The notes under the pieces were generated by a model that did no database searches, was not told where the DNA came from, and was given only the letters and a program-made list of their open reading frames with translations. A stretch of DNA of 62,047 nt. It comes from Lactobacillus sp. UCMA15818 (GTDB taxonomy: Bacteria > Bacillota > Bacilli > Lactobacillales > Lactobacillaceae). This document shows positions 8,449 to 16,376 of this stretch, piece after piece. Each line of letters begins with the position of its first letter. Within the stretch, counting starts at the first letter, position 1. The DNA lies in the NCBI RefSeq assembly GCF_030400225.1, contig NZ_VJYB01000010.1:1-62047 (forward strand), in the 5' to 3' direction. The position numbers and the translations under genes were made by a program.

Positions 8449-9939
8449 ATGAAGTGGACACGGAAAAACTTATATTCACAATATGGTGAATGGTCAGCTG
8501 ATTATTTATTAACGTTGCAGGCACAAGCAGCTAAGTCAAGCTTCCGACCAACATATCACATTGCACCAACCTCTGGATTACTAAACGATCCAAATGGCTT
8601 TTCCTTTTTTAATAACCAATGGCATTTGTTTTACCAATCTTTCCCCTTTGGACCCGTTCATGGTTTAAAATCATGGGTCCATTTAGTTTCAGATGACTTA
8701 GTTGACTGGCGCAATTTAGGAACTGCCCTAACTGCAGATACAGTTCACGACTCGCATGGTGTTTATTCTGGTTCCGCAACAGTCATTGATGAACAGTTGT
8801 TCTTAATGTACACAGGAAATGTCCGCGACAAGAATTGGGTTCGCCACCCATTCCAAAATGGAGCTTATTTGACAACAGATAATCAGCTTACAAAGTTAGC
8901 TCACCCATTAATTGAACAACCAAAACATGTAACCGATCATTTTAGGGACCCACAAATTTTAAAGAAAGATGATACTTATTTCACATTACTTGGAGCACAA
9001 GACGCAGCTACCAAACGTGGAAAGATTTCTATTTTCAAATCGAAGAATTTAACTACCTGGGAAGATTTAGGTTATCTTAATTTCACGCAACAAGATATGG
9101 GATATATGATTGAATGCCCCAATCTTGTTGCCATTGATGGAAAACCAGTTCTTATTTTTTGTCCGCAAGGTCTCAACAAGAATATTATTAATTACAACAA
9201 TATTTATCCAAATACCTATCTTGTCGGGGATACTTGTCAATTAGAAAAAGGTAAATTCAATAGTAGCCATCGTCTTGAACTGCTTGATCATGGTTTTGAT
9301 ATCTACGCTAGTCAGGCATTCAACACACCCGATGGGAATGCTTATTTAGTTAGTTGGTTGGGATTGCCTGAAATTGATTACCCAACTGATTCTGAAAACT
9401 GGGCACATTGTATGAGTGTGGTGAAGAAGCTGACTATCAGAGACGATAAACTTTATCAAGAACCTGTCGCTGCTATCAAAAATTATCGTGAGGAACATGC
9501 AGTATTACATGGGTCACTAGACAGTCGGCAAAGAAAAGTAATCGTGGAAAAAGCTACGTTATCGTATGAGTTGGAACTATCTTTTCCCAAAAATCAGCAA
9601 GGAACCCTATCCTTATTGAATGGGCCTGATTCAGAGGGGTTAAAATTGCATTTTTCAACTTCTTCAGCTGCATTTTTTGAAATTGATCGTAAAAATTGTG
9701 GTCAAACTTTTGCAACAACTTATGGCACTAAACGCCGTGTATCTCTACAAAATAACGCACCTATTAAATTGCATATTCTTGTTGATCACTCTACATGTGA
9801 AGTTTTTATAAACGATGGAGAACTTGTTTTTAGTCAGCGCATTTTCCCAAACAACAATGATTTGCAAATCGTACTAGCTAGTGAAAGCGAAGTCATTTAT
9901 AATGGTGATTGGTGGAAGATTTCAAATACAATCCACTAA
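8449..9939 (+). CDS. scrB: Sucrose-6-phosphate hydrolase (GH32)
   Basis: This 496-residue cytoplasmic enzyme cleaves sucrose-6-phosphate to glucose-6-phosphate and fructose. GH32 landmarks are the nucleophile motif LLNDPNG (about residue 47), the transition-state stabiliser in FRDPQ, the acid/base Glu in MIECPNL, and a C-terminal beta-sandwich. There is no signal peptide, as expected for a PTS-coupled invertase. AAGGAGGA lies upstream of the ATG. It is the first gene of scrB-scrR-scrK. Confidence 0.92.
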   Translation: MKWTRKNLYSQYGEWSADYLLTLQAQAAKSSFRPTYHIAPTSGLLNDPNGFSFFNNQWHLFYQSFPFGPVHGLKSWVHLVSDDLVDWRNLGTALTADTVHDSHGVYSGSATVIDEQLFLMYTGNVRDKNWVRHPFQNGAYLTTDNQLTKLAHPLIEQPKHVTDHFRDPQILKKDDTYFTLLGAQDAATKRGKISIFKSKNLTTWEDLGYLNFTQQDMGYMIECPNLVAIDGKPVLIFCPQGLNKNIINYNNIYPNTYLVGDTCQLEKGKFNSSHRLELLDHGFDIYASQAFNTPDGNAYLVSWLGLPEIDYPTDSENWAHCMSVVKKLTIRDDKLYQEPVAAIKNYREEHAVLHGSLDSRQRKVIVEKATLSYELELSFPKNQQGTLSLLNGPDSEGLKLHFSTSSAAFFEIDRKNCGQTFATTYGTKRRVSLQNNAPIKLHILVDHSTCEVFINDGELVFSQRIFPNNNDLQIVLASESEVIYNGDWWKISNTIH

Positions 9940-9953
9940 AAGGGGGCTTTTGC

Positions 9954-10946
9954 GTGCGTCCAAAATTAATTGACGTTGCAAAAAAAGCAGGTGTCTCAGT
10001 TACAACAGTTTCTAGAGTAATCAATAACTATGGATATCTTAGTCAAGCAACTAAGGATAAGGTCCATGCAGCAATGGACTCTCTTAACTATCAACCAAAT
10101 TCACTAGCACGTTCACTGCATGGTAAGAAAACACAGCTAGTTGGTGTGATTTTTCCTTCAATCATTAATCCCTTCTTTGCAGAACTAATTGAGCAGATTG
10201 AAAATAAATTATTCTCAAATAACTACAAAATAATTCTTTGCAATAGTGCTGATAATAGAGAAAAAGAACGCGACTACCTAAAAATGCTGATTGCTAATCA
10301 AGTTGACGGCATAATCGCAGGAACTCATAATTTAGGCATTAATGAATACAATAAAGTCGGGCTTCCAATCGTTTCTTTTGACCGGTTGCTATCCCCGAAC
10401 ATCCCGATTGTCAGTAGTGACAACTTCAAAGGGACTTCAATGGCAACTAGTGAACTTTATCAAGCTGGAGCTAGACATATTTATTTTCTAGGGAATCCAC
10501 GAAAAGCAGGAAATCCCACTGATTATAGGCTTCAAGGCTATCAATCGACAATCAAAAAATTAAAGCTGACTTCACATGTTCACGCTATCAACTTTGCTGA
10601 GTCGCCTACTCTAAAGTTGCTTTCAATTAAGAAATTGCTGATGCAACACAATATAGATGGAATTGTTTGTTCTGATGACCTAACTGCGATTCTTGTTCTA
10701 AAGACCGCAAATGAATTGGATATTGCTGTTCCCGAGCAACTAAAAATTGTCGGTTTTGATGGAACATCATTCATTCAAGAGTATCATCCTGAATTATCGA
10801 CAATTGTTCAGCCGATTTCTGATATTGCTTCTTTATTAGTAAGTATTCTACTTCAAAGAATTGATGAACCAGATTCTAAGCTTGAACAAACACAGTACAT
10901 TTTACCTGTAAAGTTACTCCGTAGTCATTCAACATTTGGCTACTAA
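9954..10946 (+). CDS. scrR: LacI-family sucrose operon repressor
   Basis: This 330-residue regulator has an N-terminal LacI helix-turn-helix (PKLIDVAKKAGVSVTTVSRV, about residues 3-22) and a periplasmic-binding-like effector domain. The start is GTG at 9954, with AAAGGGGG 8-15 bp upstream. A longer frame from 9909 would overlap scrB and lacks a ribosome site. It starts 14 bp after the scrB stop. It probably represses scrA and scrBRK through the two CG-centred operators between them. Confidence 0.88.
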   Translation: MRPKLIDVAKKAGVSVTTVSRVINNYGYLSQATKDKVHAAMDSLNYQPNSLARSLHGKKTQLVGVIFPSIINPFFAELIEQIENKLFSNNYKIILCNSADNREKERDYLKMLIANQVDGIIAGTHNLGINEYNKVGLPIVSFDRLLSPNIPIVSSDNFKGTSMATSELYQAGARHIYFLGNPRKAGNPTDYRLQGYQSTIKKLKLTSHVHAINFAESPTLKLLSIKKLLMQHNIDGIVCSDDLTAILVLKTANELDIAVPEQLKIVGFDGTSFIQEYHPELSTIVQPISDIASLLVSILLQRIDEPDSKLEQTQYILPVKLLRSHSTFGY

Positions 10947-10978
10947 ATAAAAACATAAAATTATCGGAGGTTAGTTTA

Positions 10979-11851
10979 ATGCTCGTAGGAAGTATTGAAG
11001 CTGGCGGAACAAAATTTGTCTGTGCCGTTGGTGATGAAGAATATAATGTTAAAGAAAGTATTAGTTTCCCGACCGTTAAACCCGGAGAAACACTAAAAAA
11101 AGCTGTTGATTTTTTTAAAAAGTTTCCTGAATTAAAATCAATTGGAATTGCCTCTTTTGGGCCAATTGAAATCCGTCCATCCGCAGCGAACTACGGTTAT
11201 GTGACTTCTACTCCTAAGCCTGGTTGGAAAGATACCGATTTTGTTGGTGTAATCAAGGATGCCCTTGATATCCCAATATTTTGGACAACCGATGTCAATG
11301 GTTCTGCTTATGGAGAATACATGGCTTATAAAAATAAAAAAGAAGAGCTTAATTCTCTGGTCTACTATACAGTGGAAACTGGGATAGGTGCCGGTGTTAT
11401 TATTGATGGGAAGTTCATTGGCAGCCAAGGTCACCCTGAATTGGGCCACGTCTTTGTCAAACGTCATCCAGCGGATTTAGACTTTAAGGGAACTTGCCCT
11501 TATCATGGCGATTGCCTTGAGGGATTAGCTTCTGGTCCGACGTTCAAAGCCCGATTGGGAGTCCCCGGTCAAGAGGTTCCTTTGACTGATCCAACGTGGG
11601 ATATCATTGCCTACTATATTGCACAGGCAGCAGTGCAGACGACACTTACTTTCAGACCACAAAAAATTATAATTGGCGGCGGTGTTTCAAGCGAAGAATT
11701 TCTAGTAAAAGTCCGAAAGCAGTTCAAAGAATTATTAAACGACTACATTGACGTAGCAAATCTAAATGACTATATTGTGACACCACTTGTCCCTAAGAAT
11801 GGATCAGCAACTCAAGGTGATTTTGCATTAGCAATTAAGGCCATGAAGTAA
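10979..11851 (+). CDS. scrK: Fructokinase (ROK family)
   Basis: This 290-residue enzyme phosphorylates the fructose released by ScrB. The N-terminal phosphate loop SIEAGGTKF, the sugar-site region TDVNGSAYGE and the ROK zinc motif (GHVFVKRH with the Cys of CPYHGDCLEG) are all present. GGAGG precedes the ATG by 8 bp. It closes the scrBRK operon and is followed directly by a strong hairpin. Confidence 0.9.
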   Translation: MLVGSIEAGGTKFVCAVGDEEYNVKESISFPTVKPGETLKKAVDFFKKFPELKSIGIASFGPIEIRPSAANYGYVTSTPKPGWKDTDFVGVIKDALDIPIFWTTDVNGSAYGEYMAYKNKKEELNSLVYYTVETGIGAGVIIDGKFIGSQGHPELGHVFVKRHPADLDFKGTCPYHGDCLEGLASGPTFKARLGVPGQEVPLTDPTWDIIAYYIAQAAVQTTLTFRPQKIIIGGGVSSEEFLVKVRKQFKELLNDYIDVANLNDYIVTPLVPKNGSATQGDFALAIKAMK

Positions 11852-11852
11852 A

Positions 11853-11899
11853 AAAACTTCCTTTGAGATCTTTTAACTAAAGACTCTCAAAGGAAGTTT
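11853..11899. terminator. Bidirectional terminator between scrK and the MFS gene
   Basis: AACTTCCTTTGAGA pairs with TCTCAAAGGAAGTT around a short A/T-rich loop. There are A and T runs on both flanks, between converging genes. Confidence 0.85.
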
Positions 11900-11908
11900 T
11901 TATATACT

Positions 11909-13336
11909 TTATTGTTTCCTTGCCCTCATCCAGACACGATACAGTGTCAATAACCAGGTAAATGAAATAATATATGTTGCACTTGTGAAAGCAATATGCA
12001 TGCCATACACAAAAACACTGGCATCATGAGCTGGGTAACTAGTAATTGTATAGCCTATCTTTTGACTCATAGCAAAATACAAAATTGTGGTCACAAGACT
12101 TGTCCCAGAAATCATCCCTAGATTTCTAGCCAGTGCATTCATCGCTCCAGCTACACCTAGCTTTGCTTTAGGTGCATTGGTCATAATCAAAGCATTGTTA
12201 GGTGTTTGGAAAAACGACATACCTACCCCGCCAAGTACCAAGAGACCTCCTACAAATAATAAAGAGGACTCACCATTAACGACCCTCCAGCCGAAAAATG
12301 AAAGTACCAAGACTGTTAGTCCTAATAGTGTGACATACTCCTGGTCAAATTTATCTGCGATATAGCCCGCGATTGGTGTTCCAATCAGCATCGTTACTGG
12401 CCAAATCATCATATAAATCCCCGCAGTTCCTGACGAAATCCCTCTTAAATTTTCAAAATAAAATGGTAATAACACATTGATAAAAAAATTACTTGTAAAT
12501 ATTAGAAAGGCAGCAATCAGGCTAATCGTAAACAACGAAGATTTAAAAATCGTTAAGTCTAACAACGGCTTGGTCGTGTGTAATTCATGAACTATAAAAT
12601 AAGCTAATAATGCGATTGAAACGACAAATGCTCCCATTGGGATAGCTTCTACAAAGCCTTGCTCTTGCCCAATATTTACTCCTAAAAAGAAGACACTGAT
12701 TGTCAAGAACAAACTGATAATCCCTAAGTAATCAAAAGTAACCTTTGCAACAGATTTCGTTTCTTGCGGTAATACTTTTATTCCAATAATAATTGCTATA
12801 ATGCCGACAGGTACATTTACCCAGAAAATATACGACCATTTAAAATGTTCCAATATTAGTCCGCCAAGACCTGGTCCAGTAATTGTACCTAACGACACAA
12901 ACATTGCATTTAAAGCCATTGCACGCGCACGCATCTTCAAAGGAGCCGCACCTGTAATGATCCCAAAGCTATTACTCATTGTCATCGCAGCTCCCACCGC
13001 TTGAATAATCCGTGCAAAGAGCAGAAACCATAAACCTAGATTAATCCCAGCAAGTAGCGAACCAATCGTAAAAACATAAGTTCCAACTTTAAAAACCCTG
13101 ATTTTCCCTATCTGATCACCCAAGCCTCCAAAAAAAGTTACTAATCCTGAGATAAATATTAAATAAATTGCTACAGTCCACGTTGCTTTATTCATAGGAA
13201 TTGCTAAATCTTTAGAGATTACGGGTAAGGCAATATTAATAATTGATGAATCTAAAGTTGACATAAAAGTAAATATTCCTACCGCTGCAATCATCAACCA
13301 AATATTTTGCCGCGCTTTACTGTCCCCATTCTTCAT
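11909..13336 (-). CDS. DHA2-family MFS drug efflux transporter (second copy type)
   Basis: This 475-residue membrane protein is of the EmrB/QacA family, with STLDSSIINIALPVI in helix 1, GGLGDQIGKIRVF (motif A), GTITGPGLGGLI (motif C) and YIFWVNVPVG. It probably expels drugs by proton antiport. The ATG at 13336 was chosen because GGAGG lies 8 bp upstream; an upstream in-frame ATG at 13381 lacks one. It is only distantly similar to the transporter at 3861-5300. It converges with scrK. Confidence 0.85.
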   Translation of the reverse strand: MKNGDSKARQNIWLMIAAVGIFTFMSTLDSSIINIALPVISKDLAIPMNKATWTVAIYLIFISGLVTFFGGLGDQIGKIRVFKVGTYVFTIGSLLAGINLGLWFLLFARIIQAVGAAMTMSNSFGIITGAAPLKMRARAMALNAMFVSLGTITGPGLGGLILEHFKWSYIFWVNVPVGIIAIIIGIKVLPQETKSVAKVTFDYLGIISLFLTISVFFLGVNIGQEQGFVEAIPMGAFVVSIALLAYFIVHELHTTKPLLDLTIFKSSLFTISLIAAFLIFTSNFFINVLLPFYFENLRGISSGTAGIYMMIWPVTMLIGTPIAGYIADKFDQEYVTLLGLTVLVLSFFGWRVVNGESSLLFVGGLLVLGGVGMSFFQTPNNALIMTNAPKAKLGVAGAMNALARNLGMISGTSLVTTILYFAMSQKIGYTITSYPAHDASVFVYGMHIAFTSATYIISFTWLLTLYRVWMRARKQ

Positions 13337-13430
13337 TTCAAAGCCTCCATCATCCTCTTTTATAATAAAGCAAATTTTCATTTTGAAACTTCATTATACA
13401 AATGAGTTATCTTCACTTATGCTAACCAAA

Positions 13431-13462
13431 TAAAAAGAGTTGCTTAAAATTGCTACAACTCT
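13431..13462 (-). terminator. Terminator of the HAD phosphatase gene
   Basis: AGAGTTG (13436-13442) and CAACTCT (13456-13462) form a hairpin followed by a T run on the minus strand, downstream of the HAD stop codon. Confidence 0.6.
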
Positions 13463-13527
13463 AACACTATTTATATTTATCTCACATAGAAAAAAATAGA
13501 ATCCACTAAAGATACTCTCAACCGTGA

Positions 13528-14340
13528 CTATAAAACATATTTTTCAATTGCTTCTGCTACTCCATCATGATCGTTATCAGCAGTAGTTACACTCGCTGCC
13601 TCTTTAATCTGTGGAATAGCATTCTCCATCGCAACGCCCAACCCTGCAAATTTAATCATACTTAAATCATTTTGCTCGTCGCCAATTGCCATGATTTCAT
13701 CTGGTTTTATTCCAAGAACTGTTCCTAACTTAGACAAAGCATTCCCCTTGTTAACTCCTTTTGCATTGGCTTCTAGATAAAAAGGTGCACTTTTAGTAAA
13801 AACAAGATTAGCTTCCATCTTTGAAAATGGTTCCCAATTACTTAAAGCCTGATCTAAAATAGCTTGATCATCAATAAACATTGCCTTGATTAGGTTGACA
13901 TGGCTCATCTCATCCGGTGTACGGTATGATATTCCCAGTGAAACTAATGTACTCTCATAAACCGTATAATATCCGATATCTTTATTTGCTGTGTAGATTC
14001 TGTCCTCACTAATTGCATGAAAGTGCAAATTCAGCTTTCGGGCCAACTTTTCAAGTTTAAGATAATCTTGGTAGGTGATTGGCTGTGAGCTGATTATCTT
14101 GCCTGAAGTAGTCTGAACCACTGCACCACCGAAGCAAACTACATATTGCTCTGCTTGATCATCCAATTCCAATTCTTTCAATAATTCTCTGACCCCTGAG
14201 ATTGGTCTGCCCGTACATATCACAACCTTGATATTCCTTTTTTTGGCCTGTGTAATTGCCTGCTTGACCCGCTCAGTTAATTTCTTTTGTGAGTTTACTA
14301 ATGTTCCATCTATGTCAATTGCCACTAATCTAATTGAAAT
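13528..14340 (-). CDS. Cof-type HAD hydrolase (sugar-phosphatase like), probable ATT start
   Basis: This is a HAD phosphatase of about 270 residues of the Cof/YidA group. It has the nucleophile motif VAIDIDGTLV, CTGRP, a conserved Lys (ANAKGVNKGNAL) and the metal site IGDEQNDLSM, with a C2B cap in between. Such enzymes dephosphorylate sugar phosphates or FMN; the substrate is unknown. The first standard codon is GTG at 14325, but this trims the first beta strand and has no ribosome site. An in-frame ATT at 14340 (product MSIRLVAIDIDG...) has GAGGG 8 bp upstream and restores the usual family N-terminus, so I place the start there. Confidence 0.8.
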   Translation of the reverse strand: MSIRLVAIDIDGTLVNSQKKLTERVKQAITQAKKRNIKVVICTGRPISGVRELLKELELDDQAEQYVVCFGGAVVQTTSGKIISSQPITYQDYLKLEKLARKLNLHFHAISEDRIYTANKDIGYYTVYESTLVSLGISYRTPDEMSHVNLIKAMFIDDQAILDQALSNWEPFSKMEANLVFTKSAPFYLEANAKGVNKGNALSKLGTVLGIKPDEIMAIGDEQNDLSMIKFAGLGVAMENAIPQIKEAASVTTADNDHDGVAEAIEKYVL

Positions 14341-14546
14341 TGTAATTCCCTCATTTCTTATTCACTTTAATTTATATTTTAGACTAACTTTAAATTAATT
14401 TTTTGTAAAGCGTTCCCAATTCCAAAAGCCTTTCTAAACCTTATTAACCCATTTCATGTTACTTTTTATATTCTATGTAATTTTAACACATATCAGCTTG
14501 AAACTAACAAACTTCTTTATTTATTTTTTTAATATTTTGTGTTATA

Positions 14547-14561
14547 TTACTTTTAAAGTAA
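14547..14561 (+). promoter_or_regulatory. Palindromic operator ahead of the Rrf2 gene
   Basis: TTACTTT-T-AAAGTAA is a perfect 7-bp inverted repeat 25 bp upstream of the Rrf2 start, next to the ribosome site. Rrf2 regulators commonly bind such short AT-rich dyads, so autoregulation is likely. Confidence 0.5.
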
Positions 14562-14586
14562 CAACAGAGGAAAGGAGTGCCTTCTA

Positions 14587-15042
14587 ATGGCTAATAATCG
14601 TTTAAGTGACCTGATTCATATTCTAGTGTACATTGAGATGCATGATAAACAAAAACTCACAAGCGAATTGATTGCAAGTAGTCTTAATACTAATCCTAGT
14701 TTGACGCGCAGAATGATGGGACAACTGCGAAAAGCAAACTTACTTGAAACAACCCAAGGAGCTGCTTGTCCTAAATTGACAAAAGATCCAAGCAAGATTA
14801 CTATCTTTGATGTATATATGGCAACTTGTCCTGATTCTCCGCTTTTAAAAGTTGATCAAAATACTTCAAAAGAGTGCCAAGTTGGGCATATTATCCCAAC
14901 GATTTTAAACAAATACTACTTAGAAATTCAAAGTACTACAGAAGCTAAAATGCGGAAAGTAACCATCGCAGATATTGCTGATGATGTTAGGATGGATATT
15001 GAGCATCATCAAGAAAACAAGAGCACTTTTGCAAAAACTTAA
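14587..15042 (+). CDS. Rrf2-family transcriptional regulator
   Basis: This 151-residue protein has an N-terminal winged helix (residues about 1-60, with SSLNTNPSLTRRMMGQLRKA as recognition region) of the Rrf2 family. Some members bind an Fe-S cluster through three Cys. Here Cys occur in GAACPKL, ATCPDS and SKECQVG, which is not the IscR/NsrR spacing, so a cluster is doubtful and thiol sensing is possible. AAAGGAG precedes the ATG. It is divergent from the HAD gene; its targets are unknown. Confidence 0.8.
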   Translation: MANNRLSDLIHILVYIEMHDKQKLTSELIASSLNTNPSLTRRMMGQLRKANLLETTQGAACPKLTKDPSKITIFDVYMATCPDSPLLKVDQNTSKECQVGHIIPTILNKYYLEIQSTTEAKMRKVTIADIADDVRMDIEHHQENKSTFAKT

Positions 15043-15051
15043 TAATTATTC

Positions 15052-15080
15052 TTGACACTTTGGATAATTAACAATATACT
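15052..15080 (+). promoter_or_regulatory. Promoter of the trpXYZ leader transcript
   Basis: TTGACA (15052-15057), 17 bp, TATACT (15075-15080) is close to the sigma-A consensus. It lies about 280 bp before the trpX start, leaving a long leader. Confidence 0.8.
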
Positions 15081-15114
15081 AACATCAACAATTATTGAAG
15101 GGACGAGTTTGATT

Positions 15115-15177
15115 ATGAGAAAGTCTAATTTATTCAAAATGAATAGTTCATGGCAAAGCCGGCATAGCGGATTGTAA
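15115..15177 (+). CDS. Putative 20-residue leader peptide with one Trp codon
   Basis: A GAAGGGA ribosome site precedes an ATG frame reading MRKSNLFKMNSSWQSRHSGL and stop. The single Trp is codon 13 (15151-15153). The codons after it (15160-15176) also form the 5' arm of a long hairpin, the layout expected when ribosome position controls RNA folding. With a Trp-type ABC transporter downstream, a tryptophan-sensing leader is a reasonable inference. It is not a known peptide to me. Confidence 0.45.
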   Translation: MRKSNLFKMNSSWQSRHSGL

Positions 15178-15325
15178 TTCGTAATTACACGGATACAATC
15201 TGGCAAACAGTTTGTATCTGTGCCGACTAACTTTCTTGTATTCTAGAAGAAGTCTGAAGTCTGCATGGGTCTACACAGCAGGCTTTGGTTCGAGGGCGAC
15301 CAAGCATGCTGGTTTGCCCTTTTTA
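15160..15325 (+). promoter_or_regulatory. Structured leader / attenuator of trpXYZ
   Basis: CGGCATAG (15160-15167) pairs with CTGTGCCG (15218-15225) and closes a junction containing GTAATT:AATTAC and GATACAATCTG:CAGTTTGTATC. GATTGTA (15170-15176) can instead pair with TACAATC (15194-15200). Further down, AAGTCTGC (15257-15264) pairs with GCAGGCTT (15278-15285). GCTTTGGT (15282-15289) can pair with ACCAAGC (15299-15305), which would break the terminator at 15294-15325. This is a chain of mutually exclusive stems. No T-box core is present. Confidence 0.55.
15294..15325 (+). terminator. Attenuator terminator before trpX
   Basis: GGGCGACCA pairs with TGGTTTGCCC (one bulge) around AGCATGC and is followed by TTTTTATTT. 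It lies inside the leader, 44 bp before the trpX start, so it would stop transcription before the operon unless an alternative fold forms. Confidence 0.75.
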
Positions 15326-15368
15326 TTTGCTCTCATTATTTATAATAAAAAATGGGGAGATTTTAATT

Positions 15369-16376
15369 ATGAAAAGACTTTATGGATTTATTGCCGCACT
15401 AGTTATATTTTTGGGAGTCGCCTTTTTTATGACACAAAACAACTCGTCAAATACTGCCGCAGCGAAGAAAAAAATACCTACTGTTGGAATCTTACAGTTA
15501 ATGACTCATCCTGCACTCAATCAGATTCATAAGGGCTTTGTAGCTGGTTTAAAGGAATACGGCTATATCCCTGGCAAAAATATTAAGATTGACTTTCAAA
15601 ACGCACAAGGTGATCAGAGCAACTTAAAAACCATGAGTACTAAATTTGCAAATGAGAAAGTTTCACTAATGGCAGGTATTGCCACTCCTGCAGCACAAGC
15701 TCTGGCTAATGTCGCTGGTAACAAAACGCCTGTCATTCTTGCAGGCATAACTAATCCATCTGGGGCTGGTCTAGTTAAAACTGATAAGCATCCTGGTGCT
15801 AACATCACTGGTACTTCAGGCGAATCACCATTAAAGAAGCAACTGGCATTGCTAAAGGCAGTGATGCCCAATGCCAAAACAGTCGGTATTATCTACACAT
15901 CATCCGATCATGGTGGTACCTATAATGCAAAAAAATTCGCTGCACTTTGTAAAAAAGAAGGTATAAACTATAAGCTCTACACTATTTCAGGCACAAATGA
16001 CATGCAGCAAGTTGCCGAACAAATGGTTTCACAAGTTGATGCAGTTTATGCTCCGCAAGACAACGAGGTAGCTTCGGCTATGAAAACCTTGGTTGAAGTT
16101 GCAAACACATCCAAGATTCCCGTATTTGCAGCTGCTGACACAATGGTTAAAGATGGCGGTATTGCATCATATGCAATCAGTCAATACAAATTAGGCAAAG
16201 TCGCTGGCGAAATGGCTGCACAAGTTCTTCGCGGCAGAAAAACTAAAAATTTCCCAGTTGAATATGTAACTAAGGGCGAATATGTAATCAACACAAAAGA
16301 AGCTAAGTTATTAGGAATTACGTTACCTGATGATATTGTCAAACAAGCACAAAACAAAGGAGAGGTTTTCAAATGA
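15369..16376 (+). CDS. trpX: ABC transporter substrate-binding protein, TrpX-like
   Basis: This 335-residue extracellular binding protein belongs to the family annotated as tryptophan/tyrosine ABC transporters (DUF534 type). It has a single N-terminal hydrophobic anchor (about residues 5-22) and no lipobox Cys, so it is held by a membrane helix rather than by lipid. The binding core runs from PTVGILQLMTHPALNQI to the C-terminus. The ATG at 15369 has GGGGAG upstream; an upstream in-frame extension would run through the terminator. It overlaps trpY by 4 bp. Tryptophan specificity rests on family precedent and the Trp-containing leader. Confidence 0.78.
   Translation: MKRLYGFIAALVIFLGVAFFMTQNNSSNTAAAKKKIPTVGILQLMTHPALNQIHKGFVAGLKEYGYIPGKNIKIDFQNAQGDQSNLKTMSTKFANEKVSLMAGIATPAAQALANVAGNKTPVILAGITNPSGAGLVKTDKHPGANITGTSGESPLKKQLALLKAVMPNAKTVGIIYTSSDHGGTYNAKKFAALCKKEGINYKLYTISGTNDMQQVAEQMVSQVDAVYAPQDNEVASAMKTLVEVANTSKIPVFAAADTMVKDGGIASYAISQYKLGKVAGEMAAQVLRGRKTKNFPVEYVTKGEYVINTKEAKLLGITLPDDIVKQAQNKGEVFK

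Noticed and set aside
14402-14417. cre-like GTAAAGCGTTCCCA between the HAD and Rrf2 genes
   Set aside because: It misses the leading TG spacing of the cre consensus and has no promoter placed to be controlled by it.
15281-15305. A GGTTCGA T-loop-like motif in the trpX leader, suggesting a tRNA
   Set aside because: No acceptor stem, anticodon arm or CCA-side pairing can be built around it; the bases are better explained by the attenuator stems.
15052-15368. Trp T-box riboswitch before trpXYZ
   Set aside because: The GGTGGNACCRCG core and the AGAGAGT Stem I signal, both obvious in the two panE leaders, are absent.
15212-15532. A 106-codon plus-strand frame across the trpXYZ leader and trpX start
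   Set aside because: It has no ribosome site, crosses the attenuator terminator and is in a different frame from the well-supported trpX. It is a chance frame.
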